DNA of 64,000 nucleotides from an uncultured SAR86 cluster bacterium (GTDB taxonomy: Bacteria > Pseudomonadota > Gammaproteobacteria > Magnimaribacterales > D2472): the NCBI GenBank assembly GCA_902557645.1, contig CACEAP010000001.1, forward strand, positions 248,001 to 312,000, read 5' to 3'. The notes beneath the pieces are model-generated. The model was not told where the DNA came from. It ran no database searches and saw only the letters and a program-made list of their open reading frames with translations. The position numbers and the translations under genes were made by a program. Below, one piece after another: positions 54,374 to 63,541 of this stretch (positions are counted from its first letter, which is position 1; every line of letters starts with the position of its first letter).

Positions 54374-54860
54374 ATGCAAGGTCTTTAATTTTAAGCCTTA
54401 AGTCTATATCAATTTTAATGTTGGAACTTTCCTGCATAAGAGCAATTAGATTACTAAGGAAGTCTTCTTGCATTTCCGAAGTCTTTCTAGAGTTCATGTC
54501 TATATGACCAAGAATAGTCTCATAAAAAGCGCATATATCCCTAGATTCATTTTCTAAAACCGCAACAACATGAAGTAACTTTTTATTAACATTATGTAAT
54601 CTGTATCTTGGAACTAACTTTTCTCCCAATAAACATTCTTTAATATAACGATAATTATCTTCAAGAGTAAAAGTTGAAAACCCTATCTCAAAATACTTAT
54701 CTGTAAAACCCATTTCAACAGAATAAAATTTATCAATACCAAACGATAAAATTTGATTGTAATAAAGTACATTCATATGCCCATTTAGATCGCACATCTC
54801 TTGTGTTACTTCAACAGGATCAGCCTTAAAAGGAAAAGCATTATCTAAATTTACCATCAT
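54372..54860 (-). CDS. Hotdog-fold thioesterase-like protein
   Basis: The 162-residue protein has an acyl-CoA thioesterase-like (4HBT_2/FabZ-like) hotdog layout: the N-terminal FKADPVEVTQEMCDLNGHMNVLYYNQIL, with Asp and Asn-Gly-His-Met-Asn resembling the active-site region of 4-hydroxybenzoyl-CoA thioesterases, followed by strands and a C-terminal extension. The frame can be extended to a TTG at 54872, adding four residues, but the ATG at 54858-54860 (immediately followed by a second) is preferred. It is separated from the TonB receptor by a shared terminator and is divergent from aceE. Confidence 0.72.
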   Translation of the reverse strand: MMVNLDNAFPFKADPVEVTQEMCDLNGHMNVLYYNQILSFGIDKFYSVEMGFTDKYFEIGFSTFTLEDNYRYIKECLLGEKLVPRYRLHNVNKKLLHVVAVLENESRDICAFYETILGHIDMNSRKTSEMQEDFLSNLIALMQESSNIKIDIDLRLKIKDLA

Positions 54861-54943
54861 AAGTTTTTTCAATATAAAATTTTAAAAGTATTATAATTAA
54901 GTAGTTATTAATTGCTATAACTTTGTAATTTACTAGGAGCATT

Positions 54944-57586
54944 TTGAAAAACGATAAACCTGATATTGATTTTCTTGAAACTCAAGAATGGATAGAGGCA
55001 ATTGACTCAGTAATACAAAATGCTGGAACTGAAAGAGCATCATTTCTTTTAACTGAATTAGCAAAAAAACTAACAGCTACGGGTGAAGTTCCAACATACA
55101 ATCTAACCACCCCTTTTAGAAACACCATTCCAACTAACGAAGAAGCAGCCATGCCTGGCGATTTATTTATGGAAAGAAGAATTAGATCTTTAATTAGATG
55201 GAATGCGCTTGTGATGGTTTTGCGAGCTAATAAAGGTGATGATGAACTTGGAGGACATATAGCAACCTTCTCATCATCTGCAACCCTTTACGATGTTGGA
55301 TTTAATTATTTCTTTCGAGGTTCAGATAAGCAGTTAGAAGACTTGGTCTATTATCAAGGACATTCATCACCAGGTATTTATGCTAGAAGTTTTTTAGAAG
55401 GATATTTAAGTGAGAGAGACTTAGATAGTTTTCGAAGAGAAGCAGGAAGTCCAGGATTATCATCCTATCCTCATCCATGGTTGATGCCAGATTATTGGCA
55501 GTTTCCCGTTGTCTCAATGGGCTTGGGTCCTATTATGGGTGTTTATCAAGCCCATATTATGAGATATCTTTCTGCTAGAGGTTTAGTTCCTAGAAACGAT
55601 AGAAAGGTTTGGGTTTTTTGTGGTGACGGTGAGATGGATGAACCTGAATCCAAGGGTTCGATAGGTTTAGCAGGACGTGAAAAATTAGAAAATCTTATTT
55701 TTGTTATCAACTGTAACTTACAAAGACTTGACGGCCCTGTAAGAGGTAATGGAAAAATTATTCAAGAATTAGAAACTGAATTTAGAGGCTCAGGATGGAA
55801 TGTTATAAAGGTAATTTGGGGGAGAAAATGGGACCCACTCTTTGCTAAAGATAAAGAAGGCAAACTTCAAGAGATTATGGATATAGTGGTTGATGGAGAG
55901 CTACAAAACTATAAAGCTAAAGGCGGAGCATATACTCGAGAAAACTTTTTTGGGAAAAATCCAGATGTATTAGAAATGGTTGAAGATTTAACTGACGAAG
56001 ATATTTACAAGTTAAATAGAGGAGGTCATGATCCCTATAAAGTTTATGCCGCTTATCATAAAGCTGTAAATTCATCAGGAGCTCCAACTGTAATACTTGC
56101 ATTAACTACCAAAGGTTACGGAATTGGTTCAAGAGAAGCAGATAATACTACTCATCAAGTAAAGAAATTATCATTAGATAACATCAAAGCTTTTCGAGAT
56201 AATTTCGACATACCTGTTAATGATAACGAAATCGAGTCATTGCCATATGTAAGGCCCCCAGAAAATTCGCCAGAAATTTCATATATGAAAAAGACTCGTG
56301 AAAACCTAGGTGGCTTTATTCCAAGAAGAAGAAATAAGATCAAGAAATTAAAAATGCCAGATGATAAAAATTTTGAACCTTTAATAAAAGGCATGGGAGA
56401 TAGAAAAGTCTCTACAACAATGGCAACTGTTAGGCTTATGACAAGTCTTTTAAAAGATTCTAATATTGGAGAACGCGTAGTTCCTATAGTGCCTGATGAA
56501 GCTAGAACATTTGGTATGGAAGGCATGTTTAAACAAATAGGCATTTATTCATCTGAAGGACAAAAATATGAGCCTGAAGATGCGGACAAAGTCATGTGGT
56601 ATAAAGAATCTAAAGAAGGAGTTATGCTTGAAGAGGGTATAACAGAGGCTGGATCTTTCTCTGCTTGGCTTGCCTTAGCTACAGCATATTCTAATTATGA
56701 CCTTCCTATGATTCCAATATACTTATTTTATTCTATGTTTGGATTCCAACGAGTGCATGATCTTGCATGGGCTGCTGGAGACGCTCAAGCTAAAGGTTTT
56801 TTAATTGGGGCAACCTCAGGCAGAACAACGTTAAACGGAGAAGGGCTTCAGCATCAAGATGGTCATAGTCATATTCTCTCCTCAACTATTCCTAACTGTT
56901 TATCTTATGATCCAGCATTTGCTTATGAACTAGCAATAATATTTAAAGATGGTATACAAAAAATGTTTGTGGAACAGAAAAATCTTTACTACTACATTAC
57001 TGTAACTAATGAAAACTATATTCAGCCAGAACAGCCAAAAGGAATCGAAGAGGATGTAATAAAAGGTTTATATAAAGTTAGTGAATCAAAATCTCCTCAA
57101 CTTCGATTAATAGGCTCAGGCTCTATTTTAAAAGAGTCATTATTAGCTCAAGAGATACTTATTAAATATTCTATAAATGCTGAAGTTTGGAGTGCTACAA
57201 GTTTTAATTTATTAAGGAAAGATGGAATGGAGGCTGAGAGATTTAATCAATTAAATCCTCACAAAGAACCTAAATTAACTCATATTGATAAATGTTTTAG
57301 TAAAAATGATATCCCTGTAATTGCCTCAACTGACTATATGCGAGCTTATGCTGATCAAATCAGACCTTATATTAAATCTAGATATCTAGTATTAGGAACT
57401 GATGGTTTTGGAAGAAGTGATTCAAGAGAGGAGCTTAGAGAATTTTTTGAAATAAGTGCAAATCATATTGTTAGATTATCTGCATATGCACTTTTTCAGG
57501 AATCAAAAATCACTAAAGAGTTATTGGACATAATATATAAAGACATGCAAATTGATTCAAATAAACCTAACCCATGGGAGGTTTAA
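54944..57586 (+). CDS. aceE: Pyruvate dehydrogenase E1 component (homodimeric)
   Basis: AceE decarboxylates pyruvate using thiamine diphosphate and acetylates the lipoyl groups of AceF, feeding acetyl-CoA to the TCA cycle. The 880-residue protein (E. coli 887) has the ThDP motif VFCGDGEMDEPES (~225-237) and the NLIFVINCNLQRLDGPV stretch, which are both conserved. It starts at TTG (54944-54946) with AGGAG upstream; no ATG precedes it. aceF follows on the next base. No pdhR regulator is adjacent. Confidence 0.97.
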   Translation: MKNDKPDIDFLETQEWIEAIDSVIQNAGTERASFLLTELAKKLTATGEVPTYNLTTPFRNTIPTNEEAAMPGDLFMERRIRSLIRWNALVMVLRANKGDDELGGHIATFSSSATLYDVGFNYFFRGSDKQLEDLVYYQGHSSPGIYARSFLEGYLSERDLDSFRREAGSPGLSSYPHPWLMPDYWQFPVVSMGLGPIMGVYQAHIMRYLSARGLVPRNDRKVWVFCGDGEMDEPESKGSIGLAGREKLENLIFVINCNLQRLDGPVRGNGKIIQELETEFRGSGWNVIKVIWGRKWDPLFAKDKEGKLQEIMDIVVDGELQNYKAKGGAYTRENFFGKNPDVLEMVEDLTDEDIYKLNRGGHDPYKVYAAYHKAVNSSGAPTVILALTTKGYGIGSREADNTTHQVKKLSLDNIKAFRDNFDIPVNDNEIESLPYVRPPENSPEISYMKKTRENLGGFIPRRRNKIKKLKMPDDKNFEPLIKGMGDRKVSTTMATVRLMTSLLKDSNIGERVVPIVPDEARTFGMEGMFKQIGIYSSEGQKYEPEDADKVMWYKESKEGVMLEEGITEAGSFSAWLALATAYSNYDLPMIPIYLFYSMFGFQRVHDLAWAAGDAQAKGFLIGATSGRTTLNGEGLQHQDGHSHILSSTIPNCLSYDPAFAYELAIIFKDGIQKMFVEQKNLYYYITVTNENYIQPEQPKGIEEDVIKGLYKVSESKSPQLRLIGSGSILKESLLAQEILIKYSINAEVWSATSFNLLRKDGMEAERFNQLNPHKEPKLTHIDKCFSKNDIPVIASTDYMRAYADQIRPYIKSRYLVLGTDGFGRSDSREELREFFEISANHIVRLSAYALFQESKITKELLDIIYKDMQIDSNKPNPWEV

Positions 57587-58861
57587 TTGACTATTGAGAA
57601 GATAAAAATTCCAGATTTAGGTGAAGCAACTGATGTTGAGGTTATTGAAATCTGCGTTAAGCCTGGGGATGTAGTTAATAAAGATGATTCAATTATTGTT
57701 TTAGAATCAGAAAAAGCAGCTATGGAAATCCCTGCATCTGTTTCAGGTAAAGTTTTAGATATTAAAGTCAATGATGGCGATACTGTAAGCGAAGGAACTA
57801 TTTTTCTTGAAATTGAATCTGAAGAAGTATTAAAAGATCCTGAAATTGTAAAAGTAGATGAAGATACAAACCTACAGTCAGAAATTATTAGTGAAACAGA
57901 ATCTATCCCAGATGAAACAATACAAGAATCTGAAAATAACTCAATTACTGAAATTATCAATAATGTTCAATATACCGATAGCATTTATGCAGGCCCAGCA
58001 GTTAGAAAATTAGCAAGAGAGTTTGGAATTAATTTAAATGAAGTGCCGCCTTCTGGCCCAAGAAATAGAATTCTTAAAGAGGATCTTCATAATTTTGTAA
58101 AAGCACGATTACAACCTGGAGCTCAATTATCAATCAAGATTCCAGAGATTGATTTTTCAAAATGGGGCTCTATCACAACAGAAGCATTATCAAAATTTCA
58201 GAAAACTGCAGCTCAAAATTTACAACAATCATGGCAAAGTATTCCACATGTAACCCAGCATGACGAAGCAAATATTGAAGATTTAATGAATATTAGAACG
58301 GTATTGAATAAAAAATCTAACCTTAAAGTATCTCCATTGGCATTTTTTGTAAAAGCAATATCTAAACTTCTTCAAGAGTTTCCTTTAATGAATGCTTCTC
58401 TTGATGAGAATACAGAAAATGTAATCATCAAAGACTATATAAACATTGGCATAGCTATTGATACACCCAAAGGTTTAATCGTTCCTAATATTAAGAGTGC
58501 AGATAAATTATCTATAGTAGATATATCTAATGAAATAAATCGTATGGCAAAAGCTGCAAAAGAAAGAAAATTAGTTGTAGATGAGTTAAAAGGATCAACT
58601 TTTTCAGTATCATCTCTTGGTGCAATAGGTGGTAAGTTTTTTACTCCTATCATTAATCCACCTGAAGTTGCGATACTGGGTATATCTAAAACTTATTCTA
58701 AAGTAATCATGAGAGATAAAAATATAAAAGAGATACCAATTCTTCCAATATCTCTTTCTTATGATCATAGATTAATAAATGGAGTTGAAGCAGTAAAATT
58801 TACATCAAGATTCTGTGAATTGATGACAGATACGGAGTTTTTTAATTCTCACTATGATTAA
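57587..58861 (+). CDS. aceF: Dihydrolipoyllysine acetyltransferase (single lipoyl domain)
   Basis: AceF is the E2 core of the pyruvate dehydrogenase complex. Domain order: one lipoyl domain (residues 1-77, lipoyl Lys43 in ESEKAAMEIP), an acidic linker, a peripheral-subunit-binding domain (~130-168, YAGPAVRKLAREFGINL), and the acetyltransferase core ending SYDHRLINGVEA. E. coli AceF has three lipoyl domains; this one has one and is only 424 residues. The catalytic His is present, with Asn in place of the Asp of E. coli-type DHRxxDG, a known variation (as in Azotobacter). It starts at TTG with GGAGG. lpd is not adjacent. Confidence 0.96.
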   Translation: MTIEKIKIPDLGEATDVEVIEICVKPGDVVNKDDSIIVLESEKAAMEIPASVSGKVLDIKVNDGDTVSEGTIFLEIESEEVLKDPEIVKVDEDTNLQSEIISETESIPDETIQESENNSITEIINNVQYTDSIYAGPAVRKLAREFGINLNEVPPSGPRNRILKEDLHNFVKARLQPGAQLSIKIPEIDFSKWGSITTEALSKFQKTAAQNLQQSWQSIPHVTQHDEANIEDLMNIRTVLNKKSNLKVSPLAFFVKAISKLLQEFPLMNASLDENTENVIIKDYINIGIAIDTPKGLIVPNIKSADKLSIVDISNEINRMAKAAKERKLVVDELKGSTFSVSSLGAIGGKFFTPIINPPEVAILGISKTYSKVIMRDKNIKEIPILPISLSYDHRLINGVEAVKFTSRFCELMTDTEFFNSHYD

Positions 58862-59864
58862 ATTAATTCTAGCATTTGCTCTAACTTTATCATTTGGCAA
58901 TATTTATGCTGACTCCTTCTCAATTATGACAATGAATGTCCAAAATCTTTTTGATGCTAAAGATGATTATAAAAAAGACGATAAAGCATACTTACCATTA
59001 TCAATGAAACAAAATGAAGCTCATCAAAGCTCATGTAAAAAAATTAGAGTAAAGACTTGGAGAAATGAATGCCTATACTTAGATTGGAATGATGAAGCTA
59101 AAGATGCAAAGTTAAAAAATATCTTCAATACTATTATTTCATACGAAGAGGTTGGACCTGATATTATTTTTTTTCAAGAGATAGAAAATTTAAATATCCT
59201 TAGGCAATTATTTGTTTTGTTAGAGTCATATGGCTATAAGCATTATCAGCTTTTAGAGGGTAATGATTATCGAGGAATTGATAATGCTGTTATCTCTAAA
59301 TATGAAATCAAGGAATCAAAACTCCATTACATAAAATTTATAGGAAAAAATAGTAAAAAAGACACAAGACCAATCCTAGATATTTTAATTAATATTCAGA
59401 ATACTAATGTTAGATTTTATGGTGTACATTTTCCAGCCCCTTATTTAGATTATGAAATGCGTGACCAGGCTTTTATTACTTTAAATGAGTTACTTATAAA
59501 TAATAAAGAGCCTTCAATTGCTCTTGGAGATTTTAATGTAACAAGCGTTGAAGAAACAAAAGAAAATATGTTTAATAAGCATAGTAATTTATGGGAGATA
59601 GCACATTTTATTGGTTGTATTGATTGTAAAGGAACTTATTATTATGCACCCGATAATAATTGGTCATTTTTAGATACAATCTTAGCTTCAAAGAATAGAA
59701 ATATTTCATTAATTCCAGAGACTATTCAGTTGCTAAAAACGCCTATTAATATTGATGATGATAATAAACCACTAAGATTTTCAACAAAAAACTTTAAGGG
59801 TGTATCAGACCATATACCACTTGTAGCTAAAGTGAAATTATCTAAAAAAGATTTAGTAGATTAA
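58854..59864 (+). CDS. Secreted endonuclease/exonuclease/phosphatase family protein
   Basis: The 336-residue protein has a signal peptide (1-19) and EEP-fold motifs: MNVQNLFD (~27), IIFFQEIENL (~103-112) with the catalytic Glu, a GVHFPAPYLD strand, ALGDFNVTS (~223-231) and the terminal SDHIPLVAKV. It is a metal-dependent nuclease or phosphodiesterase acting outside the cytoplasm, perhaps on DNA or phospho-organic compounds for nutrient scavenging. Four cysteines in mature regions (e.g. GCIDCKGTYY) may be structural. Its ATG overlaps the aceF stop by 8 bases, and its stop is interlocked with that of the convergent cupin. Confidence 0.82.
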   Translation: MIKLILAFALTLSFGNIYADSFSIMTMNVQNLFDAKDDYKKDDKAYLPLSMKQNEAHQSSCKKIRVKTWRNECLYLDWNDEAKDAKLKNIFNTIISYEEVGPDIIFFQEIENLNILRQLFVLLESYGYKHYQLLEGNDYRGIDNAVISKYEIKESKLHYIKFIGKNSKKDTRPILDILINIQNTNVRFYGVHFPAPYLDYEMRDQAFITLNELLINNKEPSIALGDFNVTSVEETKENMFNKHSNLWEIAHFIGCIDCKGTYYYAPDNNWSFLDTILASKNRNISLIPETIQLLKTPINIDDDNKPLRFSTKNFKGVSDHIPLVAKVKLSKKDLVD

Positions 59865-60262
59865 TCTTGTCGCCAGCCTTCTCTATCAAAGATCCTAATA
59901 TAAGTTAACTGATCATGATCTGAATCATTTATAACTCTACAGTAATCTCCTGATTCAACCAAAATGACATCGCCTGAGGATAATTCATATGAATCTTTAT
60001 GTTGAACTCCATATGAAGGATTTGATCCATGACCATCTTCATCATTCATGTATTCAACTATTTCCATAGTTCCTCTGCCATTAGTAATGATATATGCGAC
60101 ATCAGAATTAATTAATTTATGCCCAGTTGTTGATTTTGCTGGTTGGATAACAGTTTTACTTGCAATAATCCTTTTAAGAAGATCATTGGTCCAAACAGTA
60201 TAGTCTTCTGTTTCTTTTTGAGGTGTGCCTCCAACTCGAAAATTTACATATTTCTTTGCCAT
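59861..60262 (-). CDS. Cupin-fold protein, 133 aa
   Basis: The 133-residue protein has a single cupin-like barrel: strands with TGHKLINSDVAYIITNGRG (~46-64), then SGDVILVESGDYCRVIND (~95-112), but lacks the canonical GX5HXH metal histidine triad, retaining only scattered His. It may bind a small ligand or be a structural cupin. It is encoded convergent to the secreted EEP protein and divergent from metY (210 bases apart). Function is not predictable. Confidence 0.7.
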   Translation of the reverse strand: MAKKYVNFRVGGTPQKETEDYTVWTNDLLKRIIASKTVIQPAKSTTGHKLINSDVAYIITNGRGTMEIVEYMNDEDGHGSNPSYGVQHKDSYELSSGDVILVESGDYCRVINDSDHDQLTYIRIFDREGWRQD

Positions 60263-60472
60263 TATGATTTTTGTCGTTTAATTAATATTAATAATATTAT
60301 AAAGGTTTGAATTTAACTTGCTATTAATAGTTTCTAGAAAAATATATTTTTAATAATCTAAAATTGTATATAATCCTTTGTATCAAAATTATTTTTAATA
60401 AGCAGTAAATCTATTCTTCTAAGTAAAAAATTTTAGATAGCTGTTGTTAATTTTTATTTATTTTAAGGAGAG

Positions 60473-61768
60473 ATGATGAGTAAAACATATGTAAACCCAG
60501 AAACAATAGGCCTTCATGCGGGCTGGAGAAAAGATGAGAATACTAATTCAGTAGCAGTTCCAATTCACCAAACGAGTAGTTTTCAGTTTGATGATTGTGA
60601 TCATGCTGCAAATCTATTTGCATTGTCTGAATTAGGAAATATTTATTCAAGAATTATGAATCCTACATGTGCAGTCTTAGAAGATAGAGTTGCTGCTCTT
60701 GAGGGTGGGGTGGGAGCATTAGCAGTTGCTTCTGGACAAGCTGCATCAGCTTATGCAATTCAAAATTTAGCTAAGAATGGAGATAATATAGTTGCATCAT
60801 CTCATTTATACGGTGGAACATATAATCAGTTTAAAAATGTAATGTCCGATATGGGGATTGAAGTTAGGTTTGTTGACCCTGCTGACCCTCAAAATTTTGC
60901 AAATGCAACTGATGACAAGACTAGAGCTTATTATGGAGAGGTTTTACCTAATCCAAGTTTTGAAGTATTTCCAATCTCTGAAGTAGCAGAGTTAGGAAGA
61001 CCATTAGGTATTCCATTAATTGTTGATAATACAGCAGCTCCAGTTATCTGTAAGCCATTTGAGCATGGCGCTGCGGTATTAATTCATTCAACAACTAAAT
61101 TTATTGGCGGTCATGGAACTTCTATTGGGGGTATTATTGTAGATAGTGGAAATTTTGATTGGGAGGCATTTCCTGAAAGACAACCAGCATTAAATACACC
61201 TGATCCTTCATATGGAGGAGCAATTTGGTCTGAAGCTGTAAAACCGTTAGGTCCTATAGCTTATATTCTTAAAGCAAGAACTACTATTTTAAGAGATATG
61301 GGAGCAGCAATGAGCCCATTTAATGCGTTTATGTTCATTCAGGGACTAGAAACATTAGCTTTAAGGATGCGCGAACATTCAAGCAATGCTGAGAAAATAG
61401 CTGAATATTTATCTAATCATGATTCTGTTGAAAGAGTTATTTATCCATCAGTCATGGAAGGATATGCAAAAGAAAGAGCAGAAAAATATTTAACTAGAGG
61501 CAATGGTGGATTAATGGGTTTTGAGATAAAAGGCGGCATAGATGCTGGAAGGAAATTCATTAATGCTCTTGAAATGGTCTACCATGTAGCCAACATTGGT
61601 GATTCTAGAAGTCTTGCTATTCATCCAGGTAGCACAACGCACAGTCAGCTAAATGAAGAAGAGTTACTATCTGCTGGCATAACACCTGGTTTTGTAAGAT
61701 TATCAATTGGCCTAGAGCATGTTGATGATATTATTGCAGATTATGAGCAAGCATTAGCTCAAATTTAA
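60473..61768 (+). CDS. metY: O-acetylhomoserine sulfhydrylase family, PLP-dependent
   Basis: It makes homocysteine from O-acetyl (or O-succinyl) homoserine and sulfide, the direct sulfhydrylation route to methionine. The 431-residue protein shows the Cys/Met metabolism family: YSRIMNPTCAVLEDRVAALEGG (~57-78), PLP-Lys in IHSTTKFIGGHGTSIGG (~197-213), and HPGSTTHSQLNEEEL (~383-397). It has a strong AAGGAGAG ribosome site; ATG at 60473 or 60476. The 210-base AT-rich region upstream is the longest leader in this part; a TATAAT occurs near 60370. I see no recognisable SAM riboswitch, but the leader length invites a check. Confidence 0.93.
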   Translation: MMSKTYVNPETIGLHAGWRKDENTNSVAVPIHQTSSFQFDDCDHAANLFALSELGNIYSRIMNPTCAVLEDRVAALEGGVGALAVASGQAASAYAIQNLAKNGDNIVASSHLYGGTYNQFKNVMSDMGIEVRFVDPADPQNFANATDDKTRAYYGEVLPNPSFEVFPISEVAELGRPLGIPLIVDNTAAPVICKPFEHGAAVLIHSTTKFIGGHGTSIGGIIVDSGNFDWEAFPERQPALNTPDPSYGGAIWSEAVKPLGPIAYILKARTTILRDMGAAMSPFNAFMFIQGLETLALRMREHSSNAEKIAEYLSNHDSVERVIYPSVMEGYAKERAEKYLTRGNGGLMGFEIKGGIDAGRKFINALEMVYHVANIGDSRSLAIHPGSTTHSQLNEEELLSAGITPGFVRLSIGLEHVDDIIADYEQALAQI

Positions 61769-61772
61769 AACT

Positions 61773-62288
61773 TTGAGCCAAGAATTAGTAACTTATATAG
61801 TTCTTGGCTCACACCAAAAATTAAAGAAGCTTAAAAAATTTAAAATTGATTCCGAAGAAGAGTGCATCTTCTTAAACTTTAAAGATGAATCTTCTATAAT
61901 ATTAGATATTGATTCAGTAATAGCTGACAGTAATGGTTCATTAATAGTTTTGCTGCCTCCAAGCAGTACACCAAAGAAAATTAACAGAGAAACATTAAAA
62001 AAAATGGCAATGATTAATTATCCTGTTTGGGGTTGGTTTGATATTTCTAATAAAGAAGACCTTTTGTCATCTAGCCTAAAAAAAATTAATTCAATTTTAA
62101 GAACAACACCATCTATTGAGCAAGGGATTTACTTTACAAAAGATTTATATTTTTCTATTGGTGGAGTGGGAGCTTTTAAGGACAATTATTTTTCAGAAAT
62201 CTCAAAAAGGCTTTATTCAAGATTAGATCCTCAACCGCCTCTTTTGCCCTTAACTTATAGAAGCTCTTCTAAGGTATCATTGCTATAA
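61773..62288 (+). CDS. Degenerate glycosyltransferase-like protein upstream of ccm
   Basis: The 171-residue product begins at TTG, 4 bases after metY. The second half resembles the C-terminal part of TIGR04283-type GT2 glycosyltransferases: LIVLLPPSSTPKKINRE, then WGWFDIS, a Q-x-I-x-(F)-x-K/R-x-L segment (EQGIYFTKDLYFSIGG), and a basic ISKRLYSRL. The N-terminal half lacks the nucleotide-sugar motif and has no DxD. It is therefore likely a decayed or repurposed glycosyltransferase. The stop overlaps the ccmA ATG (TAATG), suggesting co-expression with cytochrome c maturation genes. I cannot exclude an unrelated conserved family. Confidence 0.6.
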   Translation: MSQELVTYIVLGSHQKLKKLKKFKIDSEEECIFLNFKDESSIILDIDSVIADSNGSLIVLLPPSSTPKKINRETLKKMAMINYPVWGWFDISNKEDLLSSSLKKINSILRTTPSIEQGIYFTKDLYFSIGGVGAFKDNYFSEISKRLYSRLDPQPPLLPLTYRSSSKVSLL

Positions 62289-62878
62289 TGTCAAACAGTA
62301 TCTTATTAAAAGTAGACAACATAGGTTTTTCTATTAACCAAAATCGCTTATTTCACAATCTTTCATTCAATTTAAAAAAAGGTAAAGCACTTCACATAAA
62401 AGGCAATAATGGTTCTGGAAAATCAAGCCTCATAAGGATATTGCTTGGCATTACCCCTGCTGGTAAAGGCAGTATTTTATGGAATAAAAATACAGATATA
62501 TGCTTTCTTGGACACAAAAATGTTCTTAAAAATTACTTAACACTTTCTGATAATTTATATATCCATGGAATTGATTCCAACGAAAGTAAAACTAAGGATA
62601 TTTTAGCTGATTTAGGTCTTATAAAAAGGCTTGATACTATTGTTGGTAATCTTTCATATGGGCAACAAAAAAAATTAGCGTTAATTAGAATTTTTTTAAA
62701 TCAAGCAAAAGTAATTATCTTAGATGAGCCATGTGTGGGACTTGATGACTCAACAAGGATATTAACTACTAAATTCTTAAGTAGCGAACTGAAAAAAAAT
62801 AAATCTATTATTTATACTTCACATATACCTATTGATATTGATAGCGAAACAATAACCCTTGGGGGCAATCAGGTATGA
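62288..62878 (+). CDS. ccmA: Heme exporter ATP-binding protein CcmA
   Basis: CcmA powers release of holo-CcmE from CcmCDE in system I cytochrome c maturation. The 196-residue ABC ATPase has Walker A GNNGSGKSSL (~38-47), the signature LSYGQQKKLA (~126-135) and Walker B IILDEPCVGLDD (~149-160). Normal length for CcmA (about 205). It overlaps ccmB by 4 bases (ATGA). Confidence 0.96.
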   Translation: MSNSILLKVDNIGFSINQNRLFHNLSFNLKKGKALHIKGNNGSGKSSLIRILLGITPAGKGSILWNKNTDICFLGHKNVLKNYLTLSDNLYIHGIDSNESKTKDILADLGLIKRLDTIVGNLSYGQQKKLALIRIFLNQAKVIILDEPCVGLDDSTRILTTKFLSSELKKNKSIIYTSHIPIDIDSETITLGGNQV

Positions 62879-63522
62879 AGTTAATCTTTGTAGAATTTTT
62901 TAAATTAAAAATGAAACTTAGAGCTTGGCTTGGCCCTATATTAATATTTTTATTAATAATCATTTCTTTTCCTTTAACAGTAGAGCTATCAAGTGAAGCA
63001 TTAAATGATGTCTTTTATTCTATTTTATGGATAGCTAGCTTACTTACTATAATGGTTTCAGTAGAAAGCATTTTCCTAGAAGACTATGAGGATGGATATC
63101 TTGAATATTTTTACGTAGCCAATAATTCATTATTCTCCTTAATCTTTACTAAGATCTTAATTTATTGGATCTTAATTGGCATACCTATATCATGTTTAGG
63201 AACATTTTTTTCTATAAATATGTCAGATGATATTTCCTCTTTAAATATTGCGCTCCCATCATTATTAATTTCCACATACATTTTTATTAATTTATTTGCT
63301 TTAGGAAATTCATTGAGCTTGAATAAAGGGTCAGCACTAGGAGCACTTATTACAATACCTTTATTATTTCCAATTTTAATTCTCTTAGGAAAAATAGTGC
63401 TAAATGCAAATTTTGGGTTTGAAATATCTAATCTTTTACTATTAATGCTTGGCGTTTTATTGCTTATAATAGTATTTATTCCATTTATAATATCTTTCAT
63501 TATTAAGACTCATTTGGAATAA
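62875..63522 (+). CDS. ccmB: Heme exporter membrane protein CcmB
   Basis: CcmB is the permease subunit with CcmA. The 215-residue protein has six hydrophobic helices (~18-35, 42-62, 93-113, 123-146, 158-177, 185-208) and the family LEYFYVANNSLFSLIFTKI stretch (near residue 76). Slightly shorter than E. coli CcmB (220). Its ATG lies in the ccmA end; ccmC follows after 19 bases. Confidence 0.95.
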   Translation: MKLIFVEFFKLKMKLRAWLGPILIFLLIIISFPLTVELSSEALNDVFYSILWIASLLTIMVSVESIFLEDYEDGYLEYFYVANNSLFSLIFTKILIYWILIGIPISCLGTFFSINMSDDISSLNIALPSLLISTYIFINLFALGNSLSLNKGSALGALITIPLLFPILILLGKIVLNANFGFEISNLLLLMLGVLLLIIVFIPFIISFIIKTHLE

Positions 63523-63541
63523 TTATTAAATTACATAAATT

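Noticed and set aside
58758-58790. AceF catalytic motif DHRLING with Asn for Asp as possible inactivation
   Set aside because: An Asn at this place is known in the Azotobacter vinelandii E2p catalytic domain, so it is a normal variant.
60263-60472. A SAM-II riboswitch, from a partial match to GATTTAAC-like bases
   Set aside because: The required stem and pseudoknot partners could not be found by eye.
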